Below, piece after piece: positions 54,062 to 64,000 of a stretch of 64,000 bases of DNA (positions are counted from its first letter, which is position 1; each line of letters begins with the position of its first letter). Both the position numbers and the translations under genes were made by a program. Source of the DNA: Beroe forskalii (lineage: Eukaryota; Ctenophora; Nuda; Beroida; Beroidae). The notes under the pieces were generated by a model. The model made no database searches, had not been told where the DNA came from, and was given only the letters and a program-made list of their open reading frames with translations. The stretch is from assembly GCA_011033025.1 (NCBI GenBank), contig WFMF01000190.1:248001-312000 (forward strand). Direction: 5' to 3'.

Positions 54062-54345
54062 AACATTAGGGGGGGGGTGTCATGCCCAATTGTCCCAAAC
54101 TCAAAAGGGAGGGGGGGCCAATTGGGACATTGGGACAAATGGGACAATTGGACAAATAGGACAGTAAAATGGAACAAATGGGACTCAAAAAAGTGAATGT
54201 GGACTGGGACAATTGGGAAATTTAGGACAAAATGGGACAATTGGGACAAATGGGACAGAAAAATGGAACAAATGGACTCAAAAAGTGGAGATACAGACTG
54301 GGACAAATGGGACATTTGGGAAAACAAGAAAATTGAGGAAAACAA
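54062..54345. repeat. GGGACAAATG-type minisatellite
   Basis: Irregular ~10 bp units such as GGGACAATTG and GGGACAAATG, with inserted AAAAATGGAACAAATGG words; flanked on the left by a G-run. Confidence 0.85.
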
Positions 54346-55600
54346 AAAATTTATTTACACAAACAAAATATAAATATTAATTGTCAGAGATAAAGATGAT
54401 TCCAAAAACTCAGGTGGTAAAGTTTGGTGGTATGCTGAAAAATTGTTCTCTGTGAAGCTGTTCTAAAATTATATTCCTTGTCATTTTTGAAACATGAAAT
54501 TTAGTTTTAGCACATGCTTAACTGAGCTCAATTGTTTGCATGGAACTGATTAGTATGGAAATTCACTTTAAATACTTAGATAGACAATTAGACGAGGCAC
54601 TTTTTGGGGTCGTTGTTTTAATACATTGTTTATATCAAATCTCATCAAATCCTTTATTCTGAGTAATAACTTACAATTTTTAATCAAGCCAATACTGTTT
54701 TAGCAATGATATTGTCGATATTGGTTATTATAACAACAGTGAATTGTTCAATAGACTAAATATAATAAATACATTTTATATAAATAAAAACATGCATTTC
54801 ATTCAACTTCAAATTAAATAACAATATTTTCAATTAGTGTGATGAGTTTTCTGCTTATTTAAAATTTTCAAAGTGAAATATTTGAGTTAAAGTGGTAAGG
54901 TCTAAGACACAGAATAACGTTAAAATTACAATCTTGCTAGCCATGATGTTGTGTATGGAGAGTTACGAGCAATTTCTTTGCCTTCTGCCCACCATTCATC
55001 TGGTTGGGCCTTTTGATTCGTTACTTATGTATTGCAAGGAAAATTTAGCAATGCTTGATTCTTCAATGGATCCATTTTTTCGATTTTCAAAAATTATAAT
55101 TACAATTTTTCAAAACATCAACTTTTGCAGATTTTTGCTCACACACACAAGCAAAAAAGAAACATTACACACATCTTTTCAAAGTGCATAGTGAAATACC
55201 TATTTCTATAATGTTTTAATGTTTTATTTGTGGTTGTTTTATTAGTTGTAAAGGCATAATATACATATATTATAGTATAAAATAAAAGATGTAATAAATC
55301 ATTGAAGTATTAGGTATAAAAGTATCACATAGCACACCACCGCAGTCGTTGTGACTGCCTAATACATGTGTAATAGATACCTACCTATATCCTCAACCGA
55401 CCTAGCTGATCTACAGTAACCTTACTGAGTCAGATCCTTGTTACAGTGATGTTTTCACACAATTGGTCGTAGCCTAATAAACTCTTCAAATGAAAAGTTT
55501 TGTTATTGTTTTCAAGTTTATCAGAGCTACCACCAAGCGGAAAGAAAAAATTCCATTAGAGTAAAGTCTGCATAGGGGTCAAAAAAAGTATTTGATTTAA
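54346..55600. other. No gene seen
   Basis: AT-rich; an open frame at 54892-55191 shows no recognisable domain. Confidence 0.4.
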
Positions 55601-56210
55601 ATTATTCATCTTTTTGCTAGAGCTATGTTATTGAATACTGTGTTTAAATGAGTCCATTCATTAGGATCATTTTCACTTTGTAATTTGTAGATGGATTTTT
55701 TCAGAGATGTCTTTGAGGGTTTCAATCGATATATCATCGATTTTCTTGCCCTTCATAATAGACTTAGCCACAGTATTCCAGCCAGTGCTCCACGGTAGGT
55801 AAAGCTCTGTCTAGGGATGTCTTGCAGTATGAGTAATGTTTTATGATTCATTCGACATTTTCAGTTTATCAAATATTACATTAGGCTGTTCAGAGTTGAT
55901 AAGTTTGAAGATTTCAGTATAAGCTGTAATTGTAGCCATTGGTAAATGCTATTATGTCATGTTTTATGAACAGTGGCTTTGAACTTTCCTTTCTGTACAT
56001 TTCTGGATCTATAGCTTCTCCATTCTCCTTTGCTGTTTTGATATAATCTATTTTTTGTTTGTATGTTTCCCGATCACCAAATAGGACCCTAACACAGTGC
56101 TTTTGTATACGGGTGATTTTTTCAGTTAGGTTCTTATATGAACCTGCACATGCAAGAACGGGCCAAGTACAAAACCATAGTTTTGAGATAATCGAAAAAA
56201 ACTTTCCCAT
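55600..56210 (-). pseudogene. LINE reverse transcriptase C-terminal remnant
   Basis: On the minus strand an open segment 56210-55914 reads NLTEKITRIQKHCVRVLFGD, then YRKESSKPLFIKHDI. IxxLQKxxVRxLFGD followed by KPLF...ILxxxxLY is a pattern I associate with the C-terminal end of invertebrate LINE RTs. It continues with stops to about 55600. No catalytic motif is left, and it differs from the other two LINEs here. Confidence 0.5.
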
Positions 56211-56690
56211 TTTTCACTGGATTGTCGGATTTTCATGAAATTTTTTTCCTCTGAAAGGTATTGCTATTTGGCGTCTGATGCACGTTTTATGAATACAAAT
56301 TTCAATTATTTCTTGCAAAAATTTTGATAGTTTTTCGAAAAATGATACTTGGCCCATTTTCACATTTTTAAGAGAAAATTTTTGGGCTATGTTACTTAGC
56401 CCTCTAATTTTGTTATAAAGATATGGGCTAAGATATATAGCCCAGAAAATCTATTTTTAAAACACCCATAGTTTGGGCCATGTTATTTGGCCCACATATT
56501 TCTGTCAATAGTTCTTAGTTTATTAAACTTGGCCCATTTATTTCCCTTTGGTAAGTTACATGGACCAGAAAAACGCTTTAAACCCGGTTCCAATGTCAGT
56601 TGGCCCACTGAATTCTATTGAAAAAAGCTGTATCCAGACTCAGAGTGTGTCTGCACAACACTTAAAAGCGCCCTTGATTGCACTCCAAAT
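56211..56690. other. Gene-free, three look-alike hairpins
   Basis: GGGCTATGTTACTTAGCCC (about 56384), GGGCTAAGATATATAGCCC (about 56426) and GGGCCATGTTATTTGGCCC (about 56474) are stem-loops of the same design, with further TTGGCCCATTT words near 56350 and 56529. Confidence 0.6.
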
Positions 56691-58308
56691 CGCCCCCAAG
56701 CTCCTCAGATCGCTTCAAAGCCCTCCAAATCGCTTCCATTGGAAGCTATTCGGAGGGCATTGATCAGAGGCTTGTTGATATCAGGGCGCTTGAAGAGCTT
56801 GGAAGTTCCAAGCTCTTCAAAGCGCTCCTGATAACTTGCAAGCGCTCCTAATTGCTTCCAAGCACTCCAGATCACTTTCAAGCGGTTATGATTGCTTTCA
56901 AGCGCTCCTGATCGCTTTCAAGAGCTTATGATTGCTTTAAAGCTCTCTTGATCGCTTTCAAGTGCTCAAAATCACTTCGTTACTCTCCGGATCGCTTTCA
57001 AGCTCTCCTGATTGCTTCCAAGTGCTCATGAATACTTCCAAGCGCTCCTGAGAGCTTACAATTGCTCCTGACTCCTTCCAAGTGCTCCTGGTCACCTTCA
57101 ACACTCCTTATTGCTTCTAAGTGCTCCTGATTGCTTCCAATCGCTCCAGATTGCTTCAAAGTGCCCCTAACTCTTCCCAAGAGCTCCTGATTGCTTAAAA
57201 CTACTCCTGATTGCTTCCAAGCGCTCATGACGGCTCCCAAGCACTCCAGATCATTTTCAAGAGCACCTGAGTGCTTACAATAGCTCTTGATTGCTTCCAA
57301 GTGCTCCTTATCGCTTTCAAGCAATGCTTCAAATCGCCTCTAAGCGCTCCTGATTGCTTCCGGGCACTCCTGGGTGCTTCCAATCACTCTAGATTACTCC
57401 TGAAGTGCTCCTTACTGCAAGCCCAAGCGTCCTTACTGCTTCAAGCGCTCTGATTGCTTTCAAGCGCTCTTGATTGCTTCAAAGCGCCCCTTATTGCTTC
57501 TGTGCTCTGATGATCACTTCCAAGCTCTTGATTGCTTCCGGGCACTCCTGGGTGCTTTTAATCACTCTAGATTACTCCTGAAGTATTCCTTACTGCTTCC
57601 AAGCGCTCCTGATTGCTTTCAAGCGCTCCCGATTGCTTCCATGCGCTCCTTATCGCTTCTGTGCGCTCCTGATTACTTCCAAGCGCTCTTGATTGCTTTC
57701 GGGCACTGCTGGGTGCTTCCAATCACTCTAGATTACTCCTGAAGTGCTCCTTACTGCTTCCAAGCGCTCCTGATCGCTTTCAAGCCCTCCTGATTGTTTC
57801 CAAGCGCTCCTGATTGCTTTCAAACGCTCCTTATCGCTTCTGTGGGCTCCTGATCACTTCCAAGCGCTCTTGATTGCTTTTGGACACTCCTGGGTGCTTC
57901 CAATCACTCTAGATTACTCCTGAAGTGCTCCTTACTGCTTCCAAGCGCTCCTGATTGCTTTCAAGCGCTCCTGATTGCTTCCAAGCGCTCCTTATCGCTT
58001 CTGTGCGCTTCTGATCACTTCCAAGCGCTCCTGATTGCTTTCAGGCGCTCTTGATTGCTTCCAAGCGCCCCTTATCGCGTCTGTGCGCTCCTGATCACTT
58101 CCAAGCGCTCTTGATTACTTCCGGGCACTTCTGGGTGCTCCCAATCACTCTAGATTACTCCTGAAGCGCTCCTTACTGCTTCCAAGTGCTCCTGATTGCT
58201 TCCAAGCGCTCCTTATAGCTTCTGTGCGCTCCTGATCACTTCCAAGTGCTCTTAATTGCTTCCGGGCTCTGCGGGGTGCTTCCAATCACTCTAGATTACT
58301 CCTGAAGT
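56690..58308 (+). repeat. 20 bp minisatellite with higher-order units
   Basis: About 80 units of AAGCGCTCCTGATTGCTTCC with variation. From 57360 a marker unit TAGATTACTCCTGAAG recurs near 57390, 57569, 57729, 57909, 58150 and 58290; the spacings (179, 160, 180, 241, 140) are close to multiples of 20, i.e. higher-order repeats of 7-12 units. Confidence 0.92.
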
Positions 58309-59624
58309 GGGGTCCCTGTGAGTGTATTGCGCAGCATACATTCATGTAGGGTGGTCTTGTCTCTGGCACTCTCGTGTCACGAGGCAGCTAGCGAAGTCCT
58401 GTTCCAACCTCCAGCAGCTTCGGTCTGCTAGGTGCACCCCGGGTAACGCTAAGGTTCAGGCAACACTGAGCTGACTCTCATCCAGCTCAGTGCCACCTCA
58501 CCCCACCTCTCTGTCCCCCCCTGTTTTCACCCTCCTCACCTACTTCACACCACGCTCCCCTTTCCCTAGGTCCTCCACCCCCCTTTCTTCTCCTAGTCCC
58601 TTCGGTTCACCCTAGTCCCTTCAGTTCACCCTTCCTCCGTCCCGTCTCCAGTTCTCCCTCTTCAGCCTTCGTTCGTGTCGCTAACTGTCTTGTTAGCTTT
58701 CCTTCCTTACTCTCCCGGTCAGCCCTTGTCACCTCTGTCCTTTCCTTCTTCTTACTCACTTCCTCAGCTCTGTCTCCCAGCCCTGCCCACAACCTAACTC
58801 CTCATTAACCCTCTCTTTACAGTTATCCCCCATGAGATCTGACAAACTGCAGACAGAAATCGGGTATCCTCGTGATGAAGGCTCATCCTATCACCTGCTA
58901 CACTGCTCCCACTGCTGCTAGCACCGAAGCCGCCACAGGAACGTAACGAAATGCAAGGTATACTAAGAGTCATACCTCCACTTATGATCGCAAACAGATA
59001 CAAAACGAACATACCCAGATCTTATCATGCACATCAATCCTACTCAAGTGATTTCTCAAAAATCTTATAACGATTTATAGTCCAAACGGAACGCGCGAAC
59101 TCCTAATGTAAATTTCGTAGAGAAATGATTCTATTCAAAACACTTTCGTAATTAACTACGCGCGCGCTTCGCGCGCGCGGCCTAACAGTTGCCATCAATA
59201 ACTTATACGAACAACCCTTTCAGAACGACTCTCCTGGGGTAGAAGGACACGGAACAACGATTTTGGACATCTGTTCTCTACTCTCACTTACTATTCACTA
59301 TTTACGGACACCTTCGAACTCTCCTCGATTTACTTACATTATATTTTTGCTCTGTTACTTCACTACTTCCTCATCCCAAGTACTTCAGAAATCTTATACA
59401 GGAGCAATTATATTGCATAATGTTAATTTCATCGAATAATTTGGAGTTTCTCACTGCTTCCATATCCTAAGAAACCCCTCTTCTTCAAATTATTCAAATC
59501 AATGCCTGACTTCATTGAAATTCCCCTATTGACTTGGAAAATGCCCCAATCCACTTCTAGAGATTCCAATTTACTTCCATAATATATTGCATCACAACTT
59601 TTAAACCTCACCTACCATAGGTCA
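58309..59624. other. Possible LINE 5' UTR
   Basis: Moderately GC-rich, C-rich on the plus strand to ~58800 (CTCCCCTTTCCCTAGGTCCT). No ORF is supported. A CGCGCGCTTCGCGCGCGC hairpin lies at 59157-59182, of the same design as that near 35320. Confidence 0.35.
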
Positions 59625-60084
59625 ATGACACACAAGAGATACAGCAAGTCAAGCTCCAAGAAAAGGGGCAGAGCATCCCTCGGTGCGGTGTCAACTCCTA
59701 AAACCCCCAAATCTATCAAGCCCCGTATGGTCAACCTGCTAGATCACTTCTCTCAACAGACCTCCGAGGATACCAAACCGGTCATATCCCTACAACTGGA
59801 TTCTGATGTAAGTCTTTTATTGAGCCACTCTTCAATACCTCAACCCATCATAATCATAGCGCATGAAACGGCCAGTCGGGTGTAGCCAGTCGCTCGACCG
59901 GCATCACCTGGGCGGCCGACACTCTGCAGTTTTCACAGATATGCTTGCAAACAACTGTCAATTTAATTGTCCAACTCAGGCTTTCTGGGACACCCACAAC
60001 ACGTTGGACGTTCAGCTTAAGCTGGCCGTACATCTGTTGTCGGTCCCCGAAGCTGGCCAGTCATCTGTGCTACTTACTATTTAG
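59625..60084 (+). pseudogene. Broken reading frame upstream of LINE ORF1
   Basis: Two adjacent open pieces in different frames: 59625-59885 (basic start, SKSSSKKRGRASLG) and 59863-60084 (FTDMLANNCQFNCPTQAFWD). Both have protein-like composition and meet near 59870, suggesting one frame split by an indel. No family recognised; it could be part of ORF1 or an unrelated fragment. Confidence 0.3.
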
Positions 60085-60152
60085 TTATTCTCGGCGCATC
60101 AGGGTGCCGAATACATCATTGCTCTCATCCGGCGCTCTTTGATGCGACGGGA

Positions 60153-61295
60153 ATGACTCATCACTCTCCAGTGGCATTCCCCAATACTCTAGTGGAGAAT
60201 GCCACTGGTGAACACCCCCTCTTCCCTCACAAGCGAGCACTAACTGAACTACTCCTCCAGATCGAGCAACCAGGACCTGCAGCTCCCGACTCCTCTAGCA
60301 TGGCACCACTTCCAGAGGTTGCCGCCGAAGTGACCCAACACCCAACTGCTCAGAACCAAGATGATCACGGATCTGGCCCAGTAGTGCAGTTAAAACCTGA
60401 TGATTTCCCTACCACTCACCCAGATTCTGTCCACCCTACACCCATGGAGGAGACTCAGCTCTCTGCACCTGCCTCTCCTGCAAACGAGGCACAGGCTCAG
60501 CCCATACCTCACGTTAGCAACAGTGATCCCGCCACTGAAGACATCTCTGGCACGAAACCAGCACATGGACCAACCATCCCAGGATCTCCGCCAGTCTTTA
60601 CAGATGAGGACTTACTGGCAATGATGGCAGACTCCGAACCGCAGAACGATCCAACCCAAGATAACTCTGGGACTGATAGATTCAACATCTGGATTCACAA
60701 ACCTGACTTCTCGGCGATATCCCAGGATGAATCCGTTGCACTGCAGAAGCTCCTCCTCGACGAGTTCGTGAAGAAGGCGAGAGCCGGGGAGATTTCTATT
60801 GATTTCCGCTTTACCTCCAAGCTCATTGACCTGAAGTCTGGTAAAATCAAGCTCACCACAGAGAATCCTCAGGCCCCTGCAGTTTTCAAAGATCTCTTGT
60901 CTAATAGCCCATGGGAAGTCCTCGGCCCAGAGGACCTGTCCACCACAGAAGGACAGGTCCTCTGGGTCTTCTGTGCACCAGTGTTAAAGGAATACGTTAC
61001 CAGCAACACGCTCTGTGAAGTTATATGCTATCACACCGGAGGTTTCTTGGACACCAATGATATCAGAACTTATCTCCCACCAAAAAAGATTTCTGATACT
61101 AATGCTTACATCTCTTATCTGTTTTTGTCATTCAAGGCACAGAAGTACTACCATTATTTTAATTGGCATGTAGCACTGATTTCTTCTACAATGAGACTAA
61201 CCCCCCTAAACAGTCCAAGAGGAACTATCCCCACCATAACTAAAGACACTTCTCCTGCTGAGCTTGTATCAGCTTTAGAAACCTCCTCACTGTGA
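60153..61295 (+). CDS. Putative LINE ORF1 protein
   Basis: An intact 380-codon ORF starting in a Pro/Thr/Ser-rich, probably disordered half (about 1-165), followed by a folded-looking half beginning DRFNIWIHKPDFSAI (about 175), with an acidic-to-basic helix (LLLDEFVKKARAGEI) and a C-terminal region with several aromatic residues (KAQKYYHYFNWHV). No CCHC knuckle or RRM is apparent. Position upstream of an endonuclease-RT ORF on the same strand suggests the ORF1/gag-like product. That role is inferred from place, not sequence. Confidence 0.5.
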   Translation: MTHHSPVAFPNTLVENATGEHPLFPHKRALTELLLQIEQPGPAAPDSSSMAPLPEVAAEVTQHPTAQNQDDHGSGPVVQLKPDDFPTTHPDSVHPTPMEETQLSAPASPANEAQAQPIPHVSNSDPATEDISGTKPAHGPTIPGSPPVFTDEDLLAMMADSEPQNDPTQDNSGTDRFNIWIHKPDFSAISQDESVALQKLLLDEFVKKARAGEISIDFRFTSKLIDLKSGKIKLTTENPQAPAVFKDLLSNSPWEVLGPEDLSTTEGQVLWVFCAPVLKEYVTSNTLCEVICYHTGGFLDTNDIRTYLPPKKISDTNAYISYLFLSFKAQKYYHYFNWHVALISSTMRLTPLNSPRGTIPTITKDTSPAELVSALETSSL

Positions 61296-62173
61296 AGAGT
61301 CTTCAATTCTATACATTTTGCATTTCATTTCATGCATTTTTAAAATTCATTAAACTGTTCAAAACTTGATGTATTGGGAATTTTTGGGAGATTAATCTAA
61401 TCCTTTGTTGAGATTTTACAAGTTCTATGTTATTATTCGGTTTCTAAAATTATTCGTTAATTTTTCAAATTGCTTTTTAAACCTTGATTTAATTGCTACG
61501 TTCCATTGAATGGTACGTTTATGAGTTATTATTTATTAACCTAAACAGCGTTTCACTAACAGTTGCTTTCGACTTTCTACTTCAATCTGCTTCGCACAAA
61601 CCTACGTAACTGTAACCCACTGGTCAGATCCTCAACTGCTGTTCTTCACTTCAGTTTCGTCGTCCTGGGTCTGCCCGGCGGGTTGCTGGGGCGTAGGGTT
61701 CTCTAAATTTCAATTCATCTTGGCTACTGAGAGCTGTACCGCCGCCGTAGGATCTACTTAACAGCGGACGGGGTTGCCTGGCGCTAAGAGGTGCGGCCGC
61801 CTGCGTGCGCGGTGCCGCGCTGGAACTTCTAACGTGGTGCTGCGCGCGCTGGCAGTGGTGCCTACTTGTGGCCCTCGCCCGCTGTCTGGTCATTTTATTC
61901 TTACTTCTTAATTTTAATGGGGCGCTTCATTCCTCAAAGTGCGCCGCTCTTTTGGGCGCTTGTCTATGCGTGTGCGCGCTGTTTGTCCTTAAAGTTTTCA
62001 CTTGACATCAACAGCGCGCACATGGGGAGGCATAGTGTATAACTATTTTTATGGACTGAGCCAAGTGCCTTAGGTCCTCCATCACGCAGAAACAGTTACA
62101 TCACGAAATTCTTCCCATGTAGTATTGCTAGAGATAACTACTAAGACGAACGGCAACGATACGGACATCAAGG
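61296..62173. other. ORF1-ORF2 spacer
   Basis: 878 bp without a supported gene: AT-rich to ~61600, then GC-rich (GTGCGGCCGCCTGCGTGCGC) to ~62040. This is unusually long for an inter-ORF gap in a LINE and may contain an inserted or regulatory sequence. Confidence 0.4.
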
Positions 62174-64000
62174 ATGGGCACACTCAGCAAACCTCAGGTA
62201 AACAACTCTATAGTTTCTAATAAAGCAAACCCAAGCAACCAGCACAAAAATTCCTCCACCAAAGGAAGGGGCAACTCGATTACTGAGCTTAGCTTCCTCC
62301 CTTGCTCTCAAATAAACCTCCACCACTCTGAGAGTCCAACGGCCCAATTCTACTACAACATAGACTTAAATGACGATCTTCCCTACATCACTTTCGTGCA
62401 AGAACCGTACTGCGTGAAAGGAATACCAAAACATGTTCCCGGTAATGGGGTCACCTTCTACCACCACTCACAGGACCAAGCCAACCCTAGAGCCACACTC
62501 ACTATCTCAAAAAACATTGCTGATCAATTTTTCTTCCAAAAACAATTTTCCAATAAAGATATGGCAACATGCTCCGTGGAATTGCCCACGAGGAAACTTT
62601 ACATCTCCAGTATTTACATGGATTACACACAAGACATACCACCGAGCTTTATCAAACTCGCAGAACATTGTCTAACTAACAAGCACGGACTTGTCATAGG
62701 CACCGACAGCAACTCTCGTCACACTGCATGGGGCAATCGCATCAGCAACTCACGCGGGCATAAATTGATACAGTGCTTAGCACAGACTGGCCTCCTATGG
62801 ATCAATAACGGTAAATTTACATTTAAACGTAACCACCAAGAATCAGCTATTGATCTCACGCTCCACAACCATTTTTCGCCTAAAATAGACTTCTGGGACA
62901 CTAACCCTGATTTCTCCATATCCGACCACGTCCTTATAGAATTTGTTATAAATCTAGATTCAAAGGACAAAATCAAAACCAGACCAATCCGTACAATTAA
63001 CAAAAAACGATGCGACTGGACCAAATTCAAAACTAAACTTAAATCTACTTTAGAATCCACACCAAACGTCTATAGCAGCTCCATTGGGAATATACACACT
63101 AAGAATATGACCTACCTCAATCAGCAAGTCGATAATTTAAACAAATTGCTCCTCAACTGCTTCATCTCATCTTGTCCAAAAACATTCATCAGGAACAAAA
63201 AAACCCTTTCGTGGTGGACAACAGAACTCACGGACCTGGAACTTGACCTCATTCAAGCAAGGAACAACCACGAAGTTGATCCCGACAACCCGGAACTTAA
63301 TTCGAAATTTAAAGAAGCCCAAGAATTCCTCCATTCACAGATTAAGAATCATTCAAATGCCAACTGGGAAGCATTCTGCTCGGGATTAGAGAAACAAAAA
63401 GATGTATCAAGAATTTGCAAATCACTACAAGGTAATAAACAATGCAACCTCAGCTCACTTCGCAAATCAGACGGTAGGTACGTTTACAGAAAGTCCTAAA
63501 GAAACCTTAGAAACTCTAGCATCCAACATTTTCACGCAAACAGAACCAGACAGAAGTGAACTCTCTCCCTGTAGCGAGAGACTCACCATCGATGAGATCA
63601 ATCATATCATCTCTCCAAAGAGACTGGATGAAGTGATAAATTCCCTCAAGAAATGTAAATCCCCAGGCGATGACCAAATAACAAATGAAATCCTCATTGA
63701 GGCCTATGACATCATTAAAGTCCCTCTGCTAAACATTTTCAGAATCTCTCTTTTTAGAGCCAAACTTCCCAAAGCTTGGCAAACATCAAACTCTGTTATA
63801 CTCTCTAAGCCAGGTAAGGAGGACTACTTCACTGCAAAATCCTTTCGCATCATTACTTTATCTTCCTGCACACTCAAACTCATGGAAAGACTTATCCTCT
63901 GGCACCTTCAACGAGATCTCAAGCTTGAAGCATCCTTATCACACAAACAATACGGGTTTAGGAAAGGCAGCAGCACAGAATCAGCGATTCTCAAACTTGT
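62174..64000 (+). pseudogene. LINE ORF2: AP-endonuclease and RT, frameshifted, partial
   Basis: The N-terminal endonuclease/exonuclease/phosphatase domain has its expected acids and His: Glu77 (VQEPY), YMDY, Asp178 (GTDSNSRHTAW), SAIDLTL and His252 (SDH). A ~230-residue linker follows. Near 63476 a four-base GTAG duplication (GGTAGGTACG, where copy A has GGTACG) breaks the frame, and the 441-codon ORF ends at 63499. RT continues in another frame with KSPGDDQ, FRIITLSSCTLKLMERL and YGFRKGSSTES to the window end. Over ~184 residues of linker shared with copy A I see one difference (WWTT/WWTP). Confidence 0.85.

Larger units (their letters stand above)
58309..64000 (+). mobile_element. I-group-like LINE, copy B, cut by the window edge
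   Basis: The same family as 42345-45718. It may begin at ~58309, where the minisatellite stops and a GC-rich leader starts, though this 5' end is inferred. Contents: leader, ORF1-like coding region (60153-61295, with an upstream broken piece), an ~880 bp GC-rich spacer, and ORF2 with endonuclease and RT running past 64000. Confidence 0.65.

Noticed and set aside
56998-57742. ORFs across the 20 bp minisatellite
   Set aside because: Repeat translation without any domain.
1-64000. tRNA, 5S rRNA and other structural RNA genes
   Set aside because: Reading for A/B-box words such as GGTTCGAAT with matching partners gave no convincing candidate; a dedicated RNA search was not possible.

Overview
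The window is a eukaryotic, almost certainly invertebrate metazoan, scaffold piece. Reasons: a eukaryotic ribosomal protein eL22 gene, a Pcf11-type CID exon and an SGNH-hydrolase gene that reads as spliced exons, non-LTR retrotransposons of two or three kinds, many MITE-like elements and satellites, an AT-rich background and a 100-base assembly gap (53902-54001). I cannot assign a phylum. Host genes are few and most of the DNA is repeats in layers.

Layout. 1-4140: two satellites, a ~160 bp one whose copies face each other and a ~365 bp one. 5110-5947: a possible LTR. 6733-16030: a mobile-element region dominated by one uninterrupted 2469-codon ORF (7917-15326). It carries three related Cys/His zinc-binding modules, a 35-copy in-frame 14-residue minisatellite, a SWIM finger, a KDZ-like DDE transposase core with a SAP-like segment and a C-terminal Ulp1/C48 protease, and is followed by a 157 bp tandem repeat. 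Its 5' end is duplicated upstream. 17132-19634: an element whose inverted ends are built from an 11 bp repeat, with a pogo/Tc1-like remnant nested inside.

23.2-28.1 kb: a block flanked by ~125 bp inverted repeats, holding a 9 bp minisatellite, a MITE and a split SGNH-hydrolase gene. 30.8-32.8 kb: a minus-strand LINE that keeps ORF1 but jumps straight to the 3' end of its reverse transcriptase. 34.7-35.4 kb: a GC-rich palindromic cluster. 36.3-39.6 kb: two fold-back elements around an intronless eL22 ORF (37451-37813). 40.1-41.7 kb: the second 9 bp array, in the opposite orientation.

42.3-45.7 kb: a 5'-truncated, frameshifted RNase H-bearing LINE. A second, nearly identical copy with its AP-endonuclease begins near 58.3 kb and runs off the right edge. 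Between them lie a cluster of 48 bp palindromes (45763-46389), a Pcf11-like first exon (48283-48504), several MITEs, a palindromic ~325 bp repeat, an inverted GACTC-type minisatellite broken by the gap, and a 20 bp minisatellite with higher-order structure.

The genes do not form a pathway. The coherent biology is transposon biology: a giant KDZ-like transposase-protease and a recently mobile LINE family, around a handful of ordinary host genes. All domain calls are by eye from motifs; no database was searched.
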